A DNA stretch of 64,000 bases from Rhizobium sp. BK650 (GCF_014195325.1 NZ_JACIBK010000010.1:209117-273116); one strand, 5' to 3'. Shown: positions 1 to 9,117, counted from the first letter of the stretch. The notes: generated from the letters alone by a model not told the origin. Made by a program: numbers and translations.

Positions 1-354
1 GGCCTTGGCTCGATCCGAGAGGTCGCCAAGACATTCGGGATATCCGAAAACCACCTGATGAAGGTCGTCCAGGATCTCGCTGCCGCGGGTTTTATCGAAG
101 CTGTCCGAGGGCGTAATGGCGGTATACGGCTCGCCAAGCCCGCTGAACATATCAATCTTGGTGCCGTTCTGCGACATACAGAGGGTCTCGACGCCCTGTT
201 GGAATGCTCGGACTGCATGGTAGCCTCGGCATGTGGACTTCCGCCGGTGCTGTCGGAGGCGATTGCCGCTTTCGTCGGCGTATTCGACAAATACACGGTC
301 GAGGACCTAGTGCGACGTCGTCTGGAATTGAGAGCCTTACTTGCCATAGCCTGA
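1..354 (+). CDS. Rrf2-family transcriptional regulator (5' end outside window)
   Basis: The frame is open from the first base, so the start lies outside the window. The 117 residues seen carry the end of the winged helix (ISENHLMKVVQDLAAAGF), the wing RGRNGGIRLAKP, and then a cysteine cluster ECSDCMVASACGLP. This layout is that of NsrR/RirA/IscR-type Rrf2 proteins, which bind an iron-sulfur cluster and sense nitric oxide or iron. The cysteine spacing here is C-x2-C-x5-C rather than the usual C-x5-C-x5-C, so cluster binding may differ. NsrR is the closest type by eye, but the assignment within the family is inference. Confidence 0.85.
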   Translation, partial: GLGSIREVAKTFGISENHLMKVVQDLAAAGFIEAVRGRNGGIRLAKPAEHINLGAVLRHTEGLDALLECSDCMVASACGLPPVLSEAIAAFVGVFDKYTVEDLVRRRLELRALLAIA

Positions 355-1298
355 TTGCAGAATCCCTTCGCCATCTTCAGTTCGCGTCTGGAGCTTGATA
401 GAAAGCAGAAGTTTTCAAACGGACCAGAGGTCTGGGAAAGTTGAGTCGGCGATTTTTAGTTGTTCATAGACTTGAGCAATCCCGAGGTCGGCGATGACTC
501 AAGGATCACGTGATATCTTCTGTTGGACCTCCGCCAGGTGGCGTGACCCACACGATATTATCCACCCGCAATACCTTGGCCTTGACCAGACCCCCCCCCC
601 ACGATTTGGGAGCATTTGGAGATTGAGATGAAGTGTCTCCCTGGAGCCGCTCCTATGCCGGACCTGTCCACCGATCCAGGCTATTTTGAGCGTCTCAAAA
701 CTGCTATCTGCGTCTTGCCGGTCGGCAAGTCATCGACCCTGCGCGGGGGGCGAGCTCGCTCTACCGGAACGAAGCCTCGTCGCGGTCGCGCACAATACCA
801 ATGCCGATCCGAGATTTGAATAAGCCAATCGATGAGCCAAAAATCTCCTCGGCTACAGATGGGAGGAGTTTGGTTCGTTGCCGTCTCATCTTTCGCCCGA
901 AGCACCTAACAGGGACGATCGGCAGCGTTTGCTGGCCGGATATCCGCAAACGGAATCACCGAGAACTATCGCGGTCCGCAGGTGGGTTAACTTCAGGTGC
1001 TCGGTTCCGTGTGGAGGGCGACGTTGTCCGGCAGCTGTTGGACGAGGCAGCGAGTTTCTCACGTTGGACTTACGACGCCTGATCGAAGACGTTTTTCCTC
1101 GATCGTCAATCAGATGTTATTTTTTGCCAACCGCCCACCCATGATGGCGGGCGCATGGTCGGGCAATGGTGGCCGAGACCTGTCGGTGGTTCCGGCTGGA
1201 GAACAGCTGCGCTACGCACATCGTATAGTTACGTATGTTTCTTATGTTATTTAAGTATACCAGCTCGCGTGAAAGAGAAATTACGGCAGGAGATGCAG
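355..1298. other. Long stretch without a convincing gene
   Basis: About 940 bases between the Rrf2 gene and the HD-domain gene. Short overlapping open frames exist in several phases (for example around 616-819, 801-1082 and 878-1144), but none has a recognisable domain, good ribosome binding site or consistent coding look. They may be remains of a decayed gene. The stretch holds a perfect palindrome ATCACGTGAT at 505-514 and a run of ten C at 591-600. The last 80 bases before the HD gene are AT-rich and could hold its promoter. Confidence 0.5.
591..600. repeat. Homopolymer run of ten C
   Basis: Ten consecutive C between A590 and A601, in the gene-poor stretch after the Rrf2 regulator. Long C runs are prone to slippage and also to assembly error. 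No open frame that would be switched by a change in length was recognised. Confidence 0.9.
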
Positions 1299-1946
1299 AT
1301 GGCAGTTGACCGTAGACGTATTCTAGCTGGCGTTGTTGTGCCAGACACGGAAATCGTGCGGAAAGCTTTGAAGTACGCAGAAAAAATATATGAGCCTTAC
1401 TTGTTCAACCACGTCATGCGATCGTGGCTGTTCGCGGCAAGTCTCGCGAAAATCCAGAATGTCGACCACGACGAAGAGGTCGTCGCGCTCGGCACCCTGC
1501 TACATGATGTGACTTTGAACCCCTCGTTCCGGGGTCCGCGCCGCTTCGAGGTCGAAGGGGCTGATATCGCGAGACGCTTCGCCTGGGATAGCGGCGTGGT
1601 AGGTCAGCGAGCGCAGCTCGTCTGGGATAGCGTGGCCCTCAACTCGACCCCTTCGATAGGACTCTACAAGGAACCTGAAGTAGCGCTATGCACGGGAGGC
1701 ATTTGTCTCGACGTCGTAGGTCTGCAGTATTCTCGGCTTGCAGTCTTGGAAATGAAAGCAATCGTGGAAGCCTTCCCGCGGCTCGGCCTGAAGAAGAAAA
1801 TGACCAGCTGCTTCTGCCATATGGTCGAAAACGCGCCGGAGACCACGTACGACAATTTCCTGTGCGACTTCGGATATCGGTATGTGCCCGGCTACGAAGC
1901 GCCGTCATCCGTGGATTTCGTCATGAACGCTCCCTTCGACAGTTGA
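1299..1946 (+). CDS. HD-domain protein, phosphohydrolase-like
   Basis: A 215-residue protein with a divalent-metal HD fold: NHVMRSWLFA supplies the first histidine and GTLLHDVTLN the HD pair. HD proteins of this size include cyanamide hydratase-like enzymes and uncharacterised phosphohydrolases; the substrate cannot be read from sequence. The ATG at 1299 is chosen because AGGAG at 1288-1292 sits six bases upstream; an ATG at 1293 is too close to it, and the longer frame from 1155 has no support. The C-terminal third (CFCHMVENAP, TTYDNFLCDFGYRYVPGY) is typical of the plant-and-fungal-like HD group. Transcribed alone. Confidence 0.8.
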   Translation: MAVDRRRILAGVVVPDTEIVRKALKYAEKIYEPYLFNHVMRSWLFAASLAKIQNVDHDEEVVALGTLLHDVTLNPSFRGPRRFEVEGADIARRFAWDSGVVGQRAQLVWDSVALNSTPSIGLYKEPEVALCTGGICLDVVGLQYSRLAVLEMKAIVEAFPRLGLKKKMTSCFCHMVENAPETTYDNFLCDFGYRYVPGYEAPSSVDFVMNAPFDS

Positions 1947-2475
1947 TATCAAGGACGCCACGGGCTTCAGGGCTTGGCGGGAAAACATCGCAGTGCCCTG
2001 CCGTACGGATTAGCATCCAAGAGCTCGACAGAGACACTTCGCCCGAGTTCAGTGGAGTATCAATGGAGGCAATGCCAACGTATAACTTTCATCGGGCACC
2101 CGACGGAGTAGCCTCAGATCGTCAAGATCGCGTCCTGCCCTCCGAAGCAACTTGACCTCCTTTGTACCCTCATCGCTGAGGACTGCGGTCGCTACGTTCG
2201 CACGTGGGCCGTCTTGCCGCAGACGGCCCGTTTTTTTATTGGCGAACTACGAGTTGCAAACGACTGGTTTGCTTACTCTTGTTATCTGAAGCCCATAGAC
2301 CATTGAATATTGCCCGAGTTGAACGCCGTCTCTCGCGTGAGAGAAACTGCCCGGCTCAAAACGGTGTGCCTCTCGCCCCTTTCAAATGCTCGTCTGCGAC
2401 AAAATCACCCGCGGGCGAGTGCGGCGTCGTTGCCGTAGGTGGCATGGCGGCCGCGCTGGCGATTGATCGGATGTT
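1947..2475. other. Intergenic stretch with terminator and a palindrome
   Basis: No convincing gene. It contains the intrinsic terminator at 2206-2237 and a 17-base palindrome GCAAAC-N5-GTTTGC at 2256-2272, which resembles the AAAC-N4-GTTT boxes elsewhere in the window but has one extra central base. Confidence 0.5.
2206..2237 (+). terminator. Intrinsic terminator
   Basis: Nine-base perfect stem GGGCCGTCT / AGACGGCCC with a six-base loop, then G and seven T. Oriented to stop plus-strand transcription, most simply that of the HD-domain gene 260 bases upstream. Confidence 0.85.
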
Positions 2476-2922
2476 TTAGCTGCGGAGATTGCGAAGGCGT
2501 GCAGCGAACCCTTGATCCAAGTGTCCGACACTTACGGGTAACATCTTCGCGAGCGCGTCGCCGAGTTCGGTCTCATCGACCCAGCCCTTGCCGGTAGTGT
2601 CGATCTTTGCCCATCTTTTTTCGTTGGCGACCTTATCGTCCGGACGATTGTCGAGTTGCGCAAGGCGCGCCTGACCGCTCATGTATTCATCCTTTGTAAC
2701 CCGTCCGTCTTTGTCGGAATCTGCCCAGTCGAGAGATTGTCTAGCCATCCGCGCGTGGAAGTCGGCTATCAGCTGGCTGTCGTTGACCGCAGGCGGAGCA
2801 GCCGTCGTCTCTGAGGACCCGGACAGGACCAGTTTCTCGTCGGCGATCGACGGTGGCCTGCGGGTCGCGGTTGAAAACACGCTATGAATCGAATTGTTGT
2901 GAGCAACTTTCATGATCTTCAT
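2476..2922 (-). CDS. EF-hand domain protein
   Basis: A 148-residue protein with one good calcium-binding loop DSDKDGRVTKDE (near residues 68-79) and a second, weaker loop DTTGKGWVDETE (near 108-119), in which glycine and threonine replace some ligands. Paired EF-hands like these occur in many small rhizobial periplasmic or cytoplasmic proteins of unknown role. The N-terminus (MKIMKVAHNNSIHSVF) is not a clear signal peptide. Divergent from the catalase gene, with about 220 bases between starts. A shared regulatory region is possible but unproven. Confidence 0.8.
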   Translation of the reverse strand: MKIMKVAHNNSIHSVFSTATRRPPSIADEKLVLSGSSETTAAPPAVNDSQLIADFHARMARQSLDWADSDKDGRVTKDEYMSGQARLAQLDNRPDDKVANEKRWAKIDTTGKGWVDETELGDALAKMLPVSVGHLDQGFAARLRNLRS

Positions 2923-3067
2923 TTCCCATTGGTGACGGTAGGTGGGCGCAAGCTGGCGTGACAGGCTTGCTTCAAACTTGCCAAAAACGGGTATCGTCTC
3001 GCCTGGTTACAACCGTAATCATTTGCGTGCCACAGGTTGTGTTTTCAAGGTGGTTACCGACAATGCG

Positions 3068-3133
3068 CTCGATCAAACGAGGGTATAGCTGTACAGAGGA
3101 GGAAGCCGGTGGCCTATTGCCCTCGATCAAACG
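3068..3133. repeat. 12-base direct repeat upstream of catalase
   Basis: CTCGATCAAACG occurs at 3068-3079 and again at 3122-3133, 54 bases apart, just before the catalase start. It could be a regulator half-site pair or chance; no known OxyR-type motif was recognised. Confidence 0.4.
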
Positions 3134-3146
3134 CAAGGGCGATAAA

Positions 3147-4589
3147 ATGACCCAACGAAAGCTGACGACGGCCGCAGGTGCGCCCGTAGCGGATAACTTC
3201 AACATTGAAACGGCGGGGCCACGTGGGCCGGCCCTACTTCAGGACATTTGGCTGATCGAAAAGCTTGCGCATTTCGATCGAGAGGTCATCCCTGAGCGCC
3301 GCATGCATGCCAAAGGCGCGGGCGCTTTCGGGACGTTTAAGGTCTCAAGCGATATCACGCGCTACAGCAAGGCAGCTCTTTTCTCCGAGATTGGCAAGGG
3401 AACGCCGATTTTCATCAGGTTCTCAACGGTCGCCGGCGAACGCGGGGCGGCCGACGCCGAACGAGATATTAGAGGCTTCGCTATCAAGTTCTACACCGAG
3501 CAGGGGAATTGGGACCTCGTCGGGAACAATACCCCCGTCTTCTTCTTCCGAGATCCGCTACGCTTCCCGGACCTCAATCACGCGGTAAAGCGCGACCCCC
3601 GGACGGGGATGCGAAGCCCTGAGAACAACTGGGACTTCTGGACTTTGTTGCCCGAGGCGCTGCATCAGGTGACAATCATCATGTCGGATCGCGGCATTCC
3701 CAGGACGTTCCGGAATATGCATGGCTTCGGTAGTCATACGTTCAGCATGGTCAACGCGGCCAACGAACGACATTGGGTGAAGTTTACGCTGAAATCCCAA
3801 CAGGGTATTGCAAACCTGTCCGATGAGGAGGCGGCTGAATTGATCGGACGTGACCGGGAAAGCCATCAACGGGACCTCTTCGAGAGCATCGAAAACGGCG
3901 AGTATCCCCGATGGAAGCTCTATATCCAAGTTATGTCTGAAGAGCAGGCAAGAACTCATCGGCACAATCCGTTTGATCTTACGAAGGTGTGGAGACACTC
4001 GGAGTATCCGCTCATCGAAGTTGGGATTCTCGAACTCAATCGCAACCCGGAAAATTTCTTCGCGGAGGTAGAGCAAGCGTCGTTCACGCCTGCCAATATC
4101 GTGCCGGGTCTTGGCTTCTCGCCCGACCGAATGTTGCAGGCGCGCCTGTTCTCATACGGCGATGCGGCAAGGTACCGTCTTGGCGTCAATCACCACCAGA
4201 TTCCGGTCAATGCACCACGGTGTCCCTACCATTCTTATCATCGCGATGGCTCCATGCGGATCGACGGGAATTACGGTGCTCAGACGAGCTACGTGCCGAA
4301 CTCACGAGGGATTTGGGATGAACAGCCGGATTACCGGGAACCCCCGCTTGAGCTATTCGGATCGGCCGACCGATATGATCATCGTGTCGATGAAGACCAC
4401 TACGAGCAGCCAGGGGCTCTCTTTCGCTTGATGAATGAAGAGCAGAAGGAGGCACTTATCGCCAATACGGCCCGCGCGATGTCCGGTGTCTCGATGGCAG
4501 TGAAAGCTCGGCATGTCGAGAACTGCCGCAAAGCCGACGTTGACTACGGCGTTCGGCTTGCCGCCGCGCTCGATCTCGATACCCAGTAG
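3147..4589 (+). CDS. katA: Monofunctional heme catalase
   Basis: Converts hydrogen peroxide to water and oxygen in the cytoplasm. 480 residues, the usual size of small-subunit (clade 3) catalases. The distal histidine lies in RMHAKGAGAFG, followed by RFSTV, FFRDPLRFPD and the proximal-tyrosine region RLFSYGDAARYRLG with NHHQIPVN. The ATG at 3147 is chosen because homology starts there (TQRKLTTAAGAPVADN) and AAGGG lies eight bases upstream. The frame stays open upstream to a GTG at 2958 without conserved sequence. Followed by a strong terminator at 4661, so it is a single-gene unit. Fits a window rich in oxidative and electrophile stress genes. Confidence 0.96.
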   Translation: MTQRKLTTAAGAPVADNFNIETAGPRGPALLQDIWLIEKLAHFDREVIPERRMHAKGAGAFGTFKVSSDITRYSKAALFSEIGKGTPIFIRFSTVAGERGAADAERDIRGFAIKFYTEQGNWDLVGNNTPVFFFRDPLRFPDLNHAVKRDPRTGMRSPENNWDFWTLLPEALHQVTIIMSDRGIPRTFRNMHGFGSHTFSMVNAANERHWVKFTLKSQQGIANLSDEEAAELIGRDRESHQRDLFESIENGEYPRWKLYIQVMSEEQARTHRHNPFDLTKVWRHSEYPLIEVGILELNRNPENFFAEVEQASFTPANIVPGLGFSPDRMLQARLFSYGDAARYRLGVNHHQIPVNAPRCPYHSYHRDGSMRIDGNYGAQTSYVPNSRGIWDEQPDYREPPLELFGSADRYDHRVDEDHYEQPGALFRLMNEEQKEALIANTARAMSGVSMAVKARHVENCRKADVDYGVRLAAALDLDTQ

Positions 4590-5343
4590 AGAATAAGATG
4601 TGGCGCGCAGCGATCTGTTCGGATTTACGGCAGGTATCAGGGCATCTTCCTGCGCTCCGCGAAAACGGCACAGGAGATTCCTGTGCCGTTTTCCCCCGCA
4701 ACTCAAGCGGTCAGACGAACGAGGCTTCCGGTACGACGTCACGCTGGTCCGGCTAGAGTCGGCGATACATACCGACGTTTACCCTGACTCCGCGTCGGCA
4801 AAATGCCGTCTGCCCCCGGGAGTCTCTTAGCCGACCCGGGGCCCCGTTGGCCCGCCGCTAGATATCGGCCGAATTCATAGCTGCGCACACGAGGTAGCTG
4901 TCGGAACGGTTGATGAAGCCCTGAAGTTCGTCTCCAATCAACACATCGATCCAACGCTGCTCGAATTGAGGTGCGAGGACGATCATCCTCTGCAGAACCG
5001 AAATGGCGAAGAGCTCCGATCCGCCCAAACATCAACCCGGCATAGAGCCGGTAAAGCGGGGATGAGACGGAGAGTTAGGATCAAGGTCGATGGATTTCCG
5101 GAGTGGATATCCGCAGAGGAGTCGACAGAGTCTCTTCTAAAAAGCGGCCTCGGATTCACTCCTTTACCGGACGACAGCGCCGCTGGAGGTCTAAAGATCT
5201 GGCGCAGTCCTGTTGAAGGTGCCTAGCTGTCAGGCCCGTCGGCCTATTCCACAAGCTGAGGAATGATTGATGTGCCAGCTGGCCGGCTAATACTTTGCGT
5301 GCCCGGAACGTATTTCGATGAGATCGAAAACGGAGTTCAATCC
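4590..5343. other. Intergenic stretch after catalase; one possible small ORF
   Basis: Contains the catalase terminator. On the minus strand an uninterrupted frame runs from about 5028 (TTG) to a stop at 4858. It reads like protein (RMIVLAPQFEQRW and DELQGFINRSDSYLVCAAM) and may be a small gene or the tail of a decayed one. On the plus strand, 5062-5226 encodes a 54-residue frame beginning MRRRVRIKVDGFPEW. Neither is recognised. Confidence 0.35.
4661..4693 (+). terminator. Intrinsic terminator of catalase
   Basis: Fifteen-base perfect stem GAAAACGGCACAGGA / TCCTGTGCCGTTTTC with loop GAT. The arms carry A4 and T4, so it can act in either direction. It lies 72 bases after the catalase stop. Confidence 0.88.
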
Positions 5344-6090
5344 ATGAGATCACTTGAAGGAAAAATTGCAGTGATTACCGGTGGCAATAGCGGCATCGGA
5401 AAAGCGACTGCCAGGCGTTTCGCTGAGGAAGGCGCACAGGTCTTGATTACCGGCCGTCGCCAAGACGTCGTCGAAGCTGCCGCGGCAGAAATCGGCCATC
5501 AAGCATTAGGCGTCTGTGGCGACGTCTCGCAGATCGATTTCCATCAACGCTTGGCCGAAACGGTGCGGCGCAAGTTCGGTGCAATTGATATCTATGTCGC
5601 GAACGCGGGTGTGATTAGTCTTGAGGGCTCGAGTAGGGTCACTGAGAGCGAATTCGACCGGCACTTCGACATCAATGCTCGCGGCGTCTTTTTTGGCGTT
5701 CAGGCAGTTGCACCACTGATCCGCGACGGCGGCAATATCATCGTTACAAGCTCTTTGGCCGCCACAAAGGTGCTTCCGCAGCACACAGTGTACGCCGGCT
5801 CAAAGGCGGCCCTAGCAGCTTTCGCGCGGAACTGGGCGATTGAGTTCCGGAACCGTGGTATCCGGGTCAATATCCTGAGCCCCGGGCCAGTCGAAACGGA
5901 AATACTCGGCAAGCTCGGCGTGAGTGACGCCGACCGACCGGGCTTCGAGGCGCACATGGCGGATTTGATCCCCGCGGGTCGGATGGGCCGACCTGAAGAA
6001 CTCGCTGAGGCGGCATTGTTCCTCGCGTCGAAGGGAACCTTCGTCAACGGAATCGAACTAATCGTAGATGGCGGTATGCATTTGACCTGA
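5344..6090 (+). CDS. Short-chain dehydrogenase/reductase (classical SDR)
   Basis: A 248-residue NAD(P)-dependent oxidoreductase. The cofactor loop is TGGNSGIG (residues 11-18), the structural motif NAG (VANAGVISLE), and the active site Ser (VTSSLA) with YAGSK. The C-terminal end LFLASKGTFVNGIELIVDGG is typical of the family. Glucose/ribitol- or 3-oxoacyl-ACP-type dehydrogenases are the nearest groups; the substrate is unknown. The ATG at 5344 is preferred over the open upstream frame because the Rossmann strand begins right after it and GGAG lies upstream. Convergent with the GST gene. Confidence 0.9.
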   Translation: MRSLEGKIAVITGGNSGIGKATARRFAEEGAQVLITGRRQDVVEAAAAEIGHQALGVCGDVSQIDFHQRLAETVRRKFGAIDIYVANAGVISLEGSSRVTESEFDRHFDINARGVFFGVQAVAPLIRDGGNIIVTSSLAATKVLPQHTVYAGSKAALAAFARNWAIEFRNRGIRVNILSPGPVETEILGKLGVSDADRPGFEAHMADLIPAGRMGRPEELAEAALFLASKGTFVNGIELIVDGGMHLT

Positions 6091-6098
6091 GGAAACGT

Positions 6099-6131
6099 CC
6101 CACCGACCTGTCAGTTTAGGCGGGTCGGTGG
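6099..6131. terminator. Hairpin between convergent genes
   Basis: Stem CCACCGACC (6100-6108) pairs with GGTCGGTGG (6123-6131). It lies between the stops of the SDR and GST genes and probably ends both transcripts. No strong T run on the plus strand. Confidence 0.55.
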
Positions 6132-6138
6132 AAACGCT

Positions 6139-6723
6139 TCAGCTGAGCCCCTCGATGGCCAGCGCCACCTTTACCGCAGGACGCGTCCGCATCCGTTCGC
6201 GTAGTCCGACAAGAGGCTTGGGAACTTCAAGGCCGAAACGCTCGGCCCAAAGCAACATGACAAAGAGGTAGCAGTCAGCGACTGTTGGGTGTTCCCCAAA
6301 CAGATAGTCGCCCGCGAGACTATTCGACAGAAATTCGAGCCGCGTCTCGATCGCGGCGCGCGCTTCCGCCATCTCTTGATCGCTACCAGAATGCCAGAGC
6401 GGGCGCAGGCTACGATGCAATTCAGTGGAGATATAGGCGAGCGCTTCGAGGAGGCGCGTGCGGCCCAATTCTCCTCGAATGCCGAGCTTGGGGTAGTGAG
6501 ATGCGATCCAATCGAGGATTGCAACGTTCTCGGTGATGATTTCACCGTTGTCCAATTGGAGCGCTGGAACGTATCCCTTCGATGTTAGTTTGATGTAGTT
6601 CTGTCCTGACGCGGTGACCTTCAATTTGAGATCGACCCGCTCGCGCTCGAAGTCAATGCCGGCTTCTTCCAAGGCGATATGGTCGGCGAGACTGCAAGCA
6701 AAGGGGCAATAATAGAGCTTCAT
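6139..6723 (-). CDS. Glutathione S-transferase
   Basis: A 194-residue cytosolic GST: thioredoxin-like N-domain MKLYYCPFACSLADHIALEE with a tyrosine/cysteine pair near residues 4-9, the cis-proline GYVPAL, the glutathione-binding ENVAIL, and an alpha-helical C-domain with TVADCYLF. It resembles bacterial beta-class enzymes. The ATG at 6723 fits the fold; the frame extends upstream to 6870 without GST sequence. Likely conjugates or reduces electrophiles; substrate unknown. Confidence 0.88.
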   Translation of the reverse strand: MKLYYCPFACSLADHIALEEAGIDFERERVDLKLKVTASGQNYIKLTSKGYVPALQLDNGEIITENVAILDWIASHYPKLGIRGELGRTRLLEALAYISTELHRSLRPLWHSGSDQEMAEARAAIETRLEFLSNSLAGDYLFGEHPTVADCYLFVMLLWAERFGLEVPKPLVGLRERMRTRPAVKVALAIEGLS

Positions 6724-6947
6724 CGGGTATTTCTCAGCTTTCACAGGTTGGTTTAGCGACCTCCGCGAACGGCGGGCGCAGAATGGCGTGGTGTAGCGTC
6801 GCGTGATGTGATCGCCAATCAAACGAGTGGTTGTCTTGAAGTGAAGGCGAAGCTGTGGGGTAGGAGGCACGCGCCGGGCCTCCTGCTAAAGCCGCCAGCA
6901 GCGCTCGCAACAACGGAACTCGAGATCCACAATGCCAGATCGAACAG

Positions 6948-7550
6948 ATGCCCGGCGTAACAAGGGTCTTCATCGTCGATGGAGACGAAGAAACGAGGCC
7001 TTCGCTGCTCAAGCTTTTCCGTTTTGCCACATCGAAGCGCGAAGCTACGCGACCGCCGCGGACCCGTTCGATTCAGTCGACCTTCGGGCACCGGGCTGCT
7101 TGCTTTTTGACACGCATATCGACGGCTTCGACGTCCAGCAACGATCGGCGGCGCAAGACTCCGCTACCAGTTGTCTTTATGACCAGAGATGCCACCATTC
7201 CGATGGCTGTTGACGCCATGAAGCGCGGCGCGTGCGACTTTCTCCTGAAGTCCCTGGACGATTTCGCCGTTCTAGCGGCCGTCCGTAGTGTATAAATCGA
7301 GATCTGGCTTCGAGTTCTGGCCGCCGAAAGCGACCTTGATCGAGATGCTGACGCCCCGTGAAGCCGAAGTCGTGAGGTGTGTAACGGAGGGTGATCAGAA
7401 CGAGCAGATCGCACCTCTCACCGTCTCGATATTAGCGAAATGATGGTGAAGATCCGTCGAAGCCGAATGATGAAGAAGACGAAGGCGAACTCTCTGTTAC
7501 AGTTCATAAAGAAGCTCGAGCTCGTCTACGGCAAGTCCACCTACCGCTAA
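6948..7550 (+). pseudogene. Decayed FixJ/StyR-type response regulator
   Basis: Pieces of a NarL/FixJ-type response regulator occur in order but in different frames. The receiver start TRVFIVDGDEETRPSLLKLF is in one frame from 6948. After about 130 bases of unrelated-looking sequence comes LPVVFMTRDATIPMAVDAMK, with the conserved lysine region changed to CDFLLKSLDD. Then LTPREAEVVRCVTEG appears in another frame, and ISEMMVKIRRSRMMKKTKA ends at TAA 7550. At least two frameshifts are needed and the segment with the phospho-aspartate is lost. It is a relative of the intact regulators at 9386 and 18659. Confidence 0.8.
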
Positions 7551-7881
7551 ATGATTTTTCCCTTTTTGCTGAGAACGCAAACCCGCTCTGGCTAGCGCCG
7601 GGACGTGAAGCCTGGCGACTGCAGATAGATCCGCGCCGCATCACCGTCCTGCAATTCGGTATTCTTCTCGATCGCAATGAGGGGCTTCGTCGGATACGAC
7701 GCCTGCAAACTGAAGAAAACCTGCACTTCATGCCGAACAGCTCCCGTTTGGCAGATAGATTACAAGCTCTGTAAGTTTCCCTCCAACAGCACATCTGCGC
7801 TCGATGCCCAAACCTTCGTTTGGGAGGTTATAAGCATGTCACGATGATAGTTTCTTCGGCAGTCAACCGAAGGAGCTTGAA
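7551..7881. other. Intergenic stretch with an orphan open frame
   Basis: A plus-strand frame (about 7550-7773) reads like protein (NPLWLAPGREAWRLQIDPRR, then ITVLQFGILLDRNEGLRRI) but has no start of its own, so it looks like a gene fragment. It is followed by an AAAC-N4-GTTT box at 7807 before the membrane protein gene. Confidence 0.4.
7807..7824. promoter_or_regulatory. AAAC-N4-GTTT box (site A)
   Basis: Perfect seven-base inverted repeat CCCAAAC-CTTC-GTTTGGG, 57 bases before the start of the membrane protein gene at 7882. It matches the core of StyR/TodT response-regulator boxes. Confidence 0.65.
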
Positions 7882-8316
7882 ATGCCAATTCTCAAATATT
7901 GTATACTCGCGATGGTGTGGTTCAACGTGATGTTGGCCGGATGGCTCTCGATTCACATGCTCTATGACCCAGAAGGGTGGTACTACTTCGTGCCCGGGGT
8001 CACCGATACAGGCCTTTACAATCAACATTTCATCCGGGATATCGGCATTATCCAAGGATTTATCGCGCTGGCATTTGCTATCGGTACGTTTAAACCGGAG
8101 CGCCGTATCGAACTCTGGGGAGCCGCAACGCTCTGGCTGATCGCTCACGCCTGCTTCCACCTCTGGGAAGTAGCTGTCGGTATCTGCTCCGCGTCTGTTC
8201 TCCTGCGCGATTTTCCCGCTGTAAGCCTCCCGTCGCTTTTTGGCATCGCTGGCACTTTTTGGGCGTACGCGCAGTCTCGAGTGAGTGCCAAGCGCTTCGC
8301 AACCGCTCATCTCTGA
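7882..8316 (+). CDS. Small integral membrane protein, four predicted helices
   Basis: A 144-residue hydrophobic protein with about four membrane segments: near residues 5-25, 54-71, 79-97 and 118-134. Conserved-looking polar motif LYNQHFIRDIGIIQG between the first two helices is seen in an uncharacterised family of small proteobacterial membrane proteins (recollection, not a search). An AAAC-N4-GTTT palindrome lies just upstream, so it may be controlled with the oxidoreductases nearby. SD GAAGGAG precedes the ATG. Function unknown. Confidence 0.75.
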   Translation: MPILKYCILAMVWFNVMLAGWLSIHMLYDPEGWYYFVPGVTDTGLYNQHFIRDIGIIQGFIALAFAIGTFKPERRIELWGAATLWLIAHACFHLWEVAVGICSASVLLRDFPAVSLPSLFGIAGTFWAYAQSRVSAKRFATAHL

Positions 8317-8334
8317 CCCACAGCGCCAACATTC

Positions 8335-8359
8335 GTGCCAGAGCCTCATGCTCCGGCAC
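8335..8359. terminator. Hairpin between convergent genes
   Basis: GTGCCAGAGC / GCTCCGGCAC with one mismatch and a five-base loop, between the stops of the membrane protein gene and the minus-strand NmrA-like gene. Confidence 0.45.
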
Positions 8360-8364
8360 TCTGC

Positions 8365-9117
8365 TCAGACGTACAATGTTCTCGACAGCCAGTCGTGATA
8401 CGTCAGTTTCCCCAGAGCGGTAGGCATTGTCGGGATCAGACCCTCAGGGCGGACCGAGATTCCAAAGTAGCGAGCTTCCGGATCCGAAGTTATTGGCCGC
8501 GCGTCTTCGGTGATTGTCATTAGTTCGTTTGCAAGATCGACCAGGTTAGTCGGTTCGGGACCACCTATTTCCACGATTGAGTTTTTAGGCTCCTCGGCAC
8601 TCAGCTTGGCTATCCAGGCTGCTGCCTCATCGCCGGCGACCGGCTGGAGCCGAAGTGATGGGAGTTGGATCACACCGTCCTCCGTGGAAGTGTTCACTAT
8701 TTCGCTCAGAAATTCAAAGAATTGTGTGGAGCGGACGATCGTGTGCGGCAATCCAGAAGCTCGGACGAGGTTCTCCTGGACGAGTTTCGCGCGAAAATAG
8801 TCGTTCTCTACGAGACTTTCCGCTCCGACTACAGAGAGGACGAGATAGTGCCCGACGTTGTGCTTCTTCGCCGACGTCAGTAGATTAGTTCCCGCTTGTT
8901 TAAAGAGCCCGAGAACGTCTCCGCTCCCGAACGAGCCGAAGTTCGTAACGTCTATTATTGCGTCCGCACCATCGAAGGCCTCGTCCAAGCCTTGACCAGT
9001 CAATGCATTGACGCCGATCTTCTTGGATGCCTCTACGACAGCCCGCCCATCGCGCTCAAGGTATCTTACTGCCTTCGAGCCCATGGTGCCGCTAGCACCT
9101 ACAACAACCACCTTCAT
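8365..9117 (-). CDS. NmrA-like NAD(P)-binding oxidoreductase (atypical SDR), copy 1
   Basis: A 250-residue protein starting with the dinucleotide-binding loop VVVGASGTMGSKAV, followed by an acidic middle region and the conserved FRAKLVQENLVRASGLPHT and STQFFEFL segments. It belongs with atypical SDRs of the NmrA/YwnB/SDR5-like kind, which bind NAD(P) as enzymes or redox sensors. It is clearly a paralog of the gene at 10310 (same motifs FRAKLxQEN, STQFFEF, GGPEP/AGPEP). SD AGGAG six bases before ATG 9117. Divergent from the FixJ/StyR-type regulator at 9386, sharing a 268-base region that holds two AAAC-N4-GTTT-like boxes. Confidence 0.88.
   Translation of the reverse strand: MKVVVVGASGTMGSKAVRYLERDGRAVVEASKKIGVNALTGQGLDEAFDGADAIIDVTNFGSFGSGDVLGLFKQAGTNLLTSAKKHNVGHYLVLSVVGAESLVENDYFRAKLVQENLVRASGLPHTIVRSTQFFEFLSEIVNTSTEDGVIQLPSLRLQPVAGDEAAAWIAKLSAEEPKNSIVEIGGPEPTNLVDLANELMTITEDARPITSDPEARYFGISVRPEGLIPTMPTALGKLTYHDWLSRTLYV

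Noticed and set aside
616..1254. Several overlapping plus-strand open frames before the HD-domain gene
   Set aside because: They conflict with each other, show no domain, and lack clear ribosome binding sites; kept only as a gene-poor stretch.
2256..2272. Palindrome GCAAAC-N5-GTTTGC as another member of the AAAC-N4-GTTT set
   Set aside because: The spacer is five bases, not four, and the nearest genes are not close on a suitable strand; not counted in the regulon.
3068..3133. 12-base direct repeat before catalase as an OxyR site
   Set aside because: It does not fit the known OxyR ATAG-type spacing; listed as a repeat without assigned regulator.
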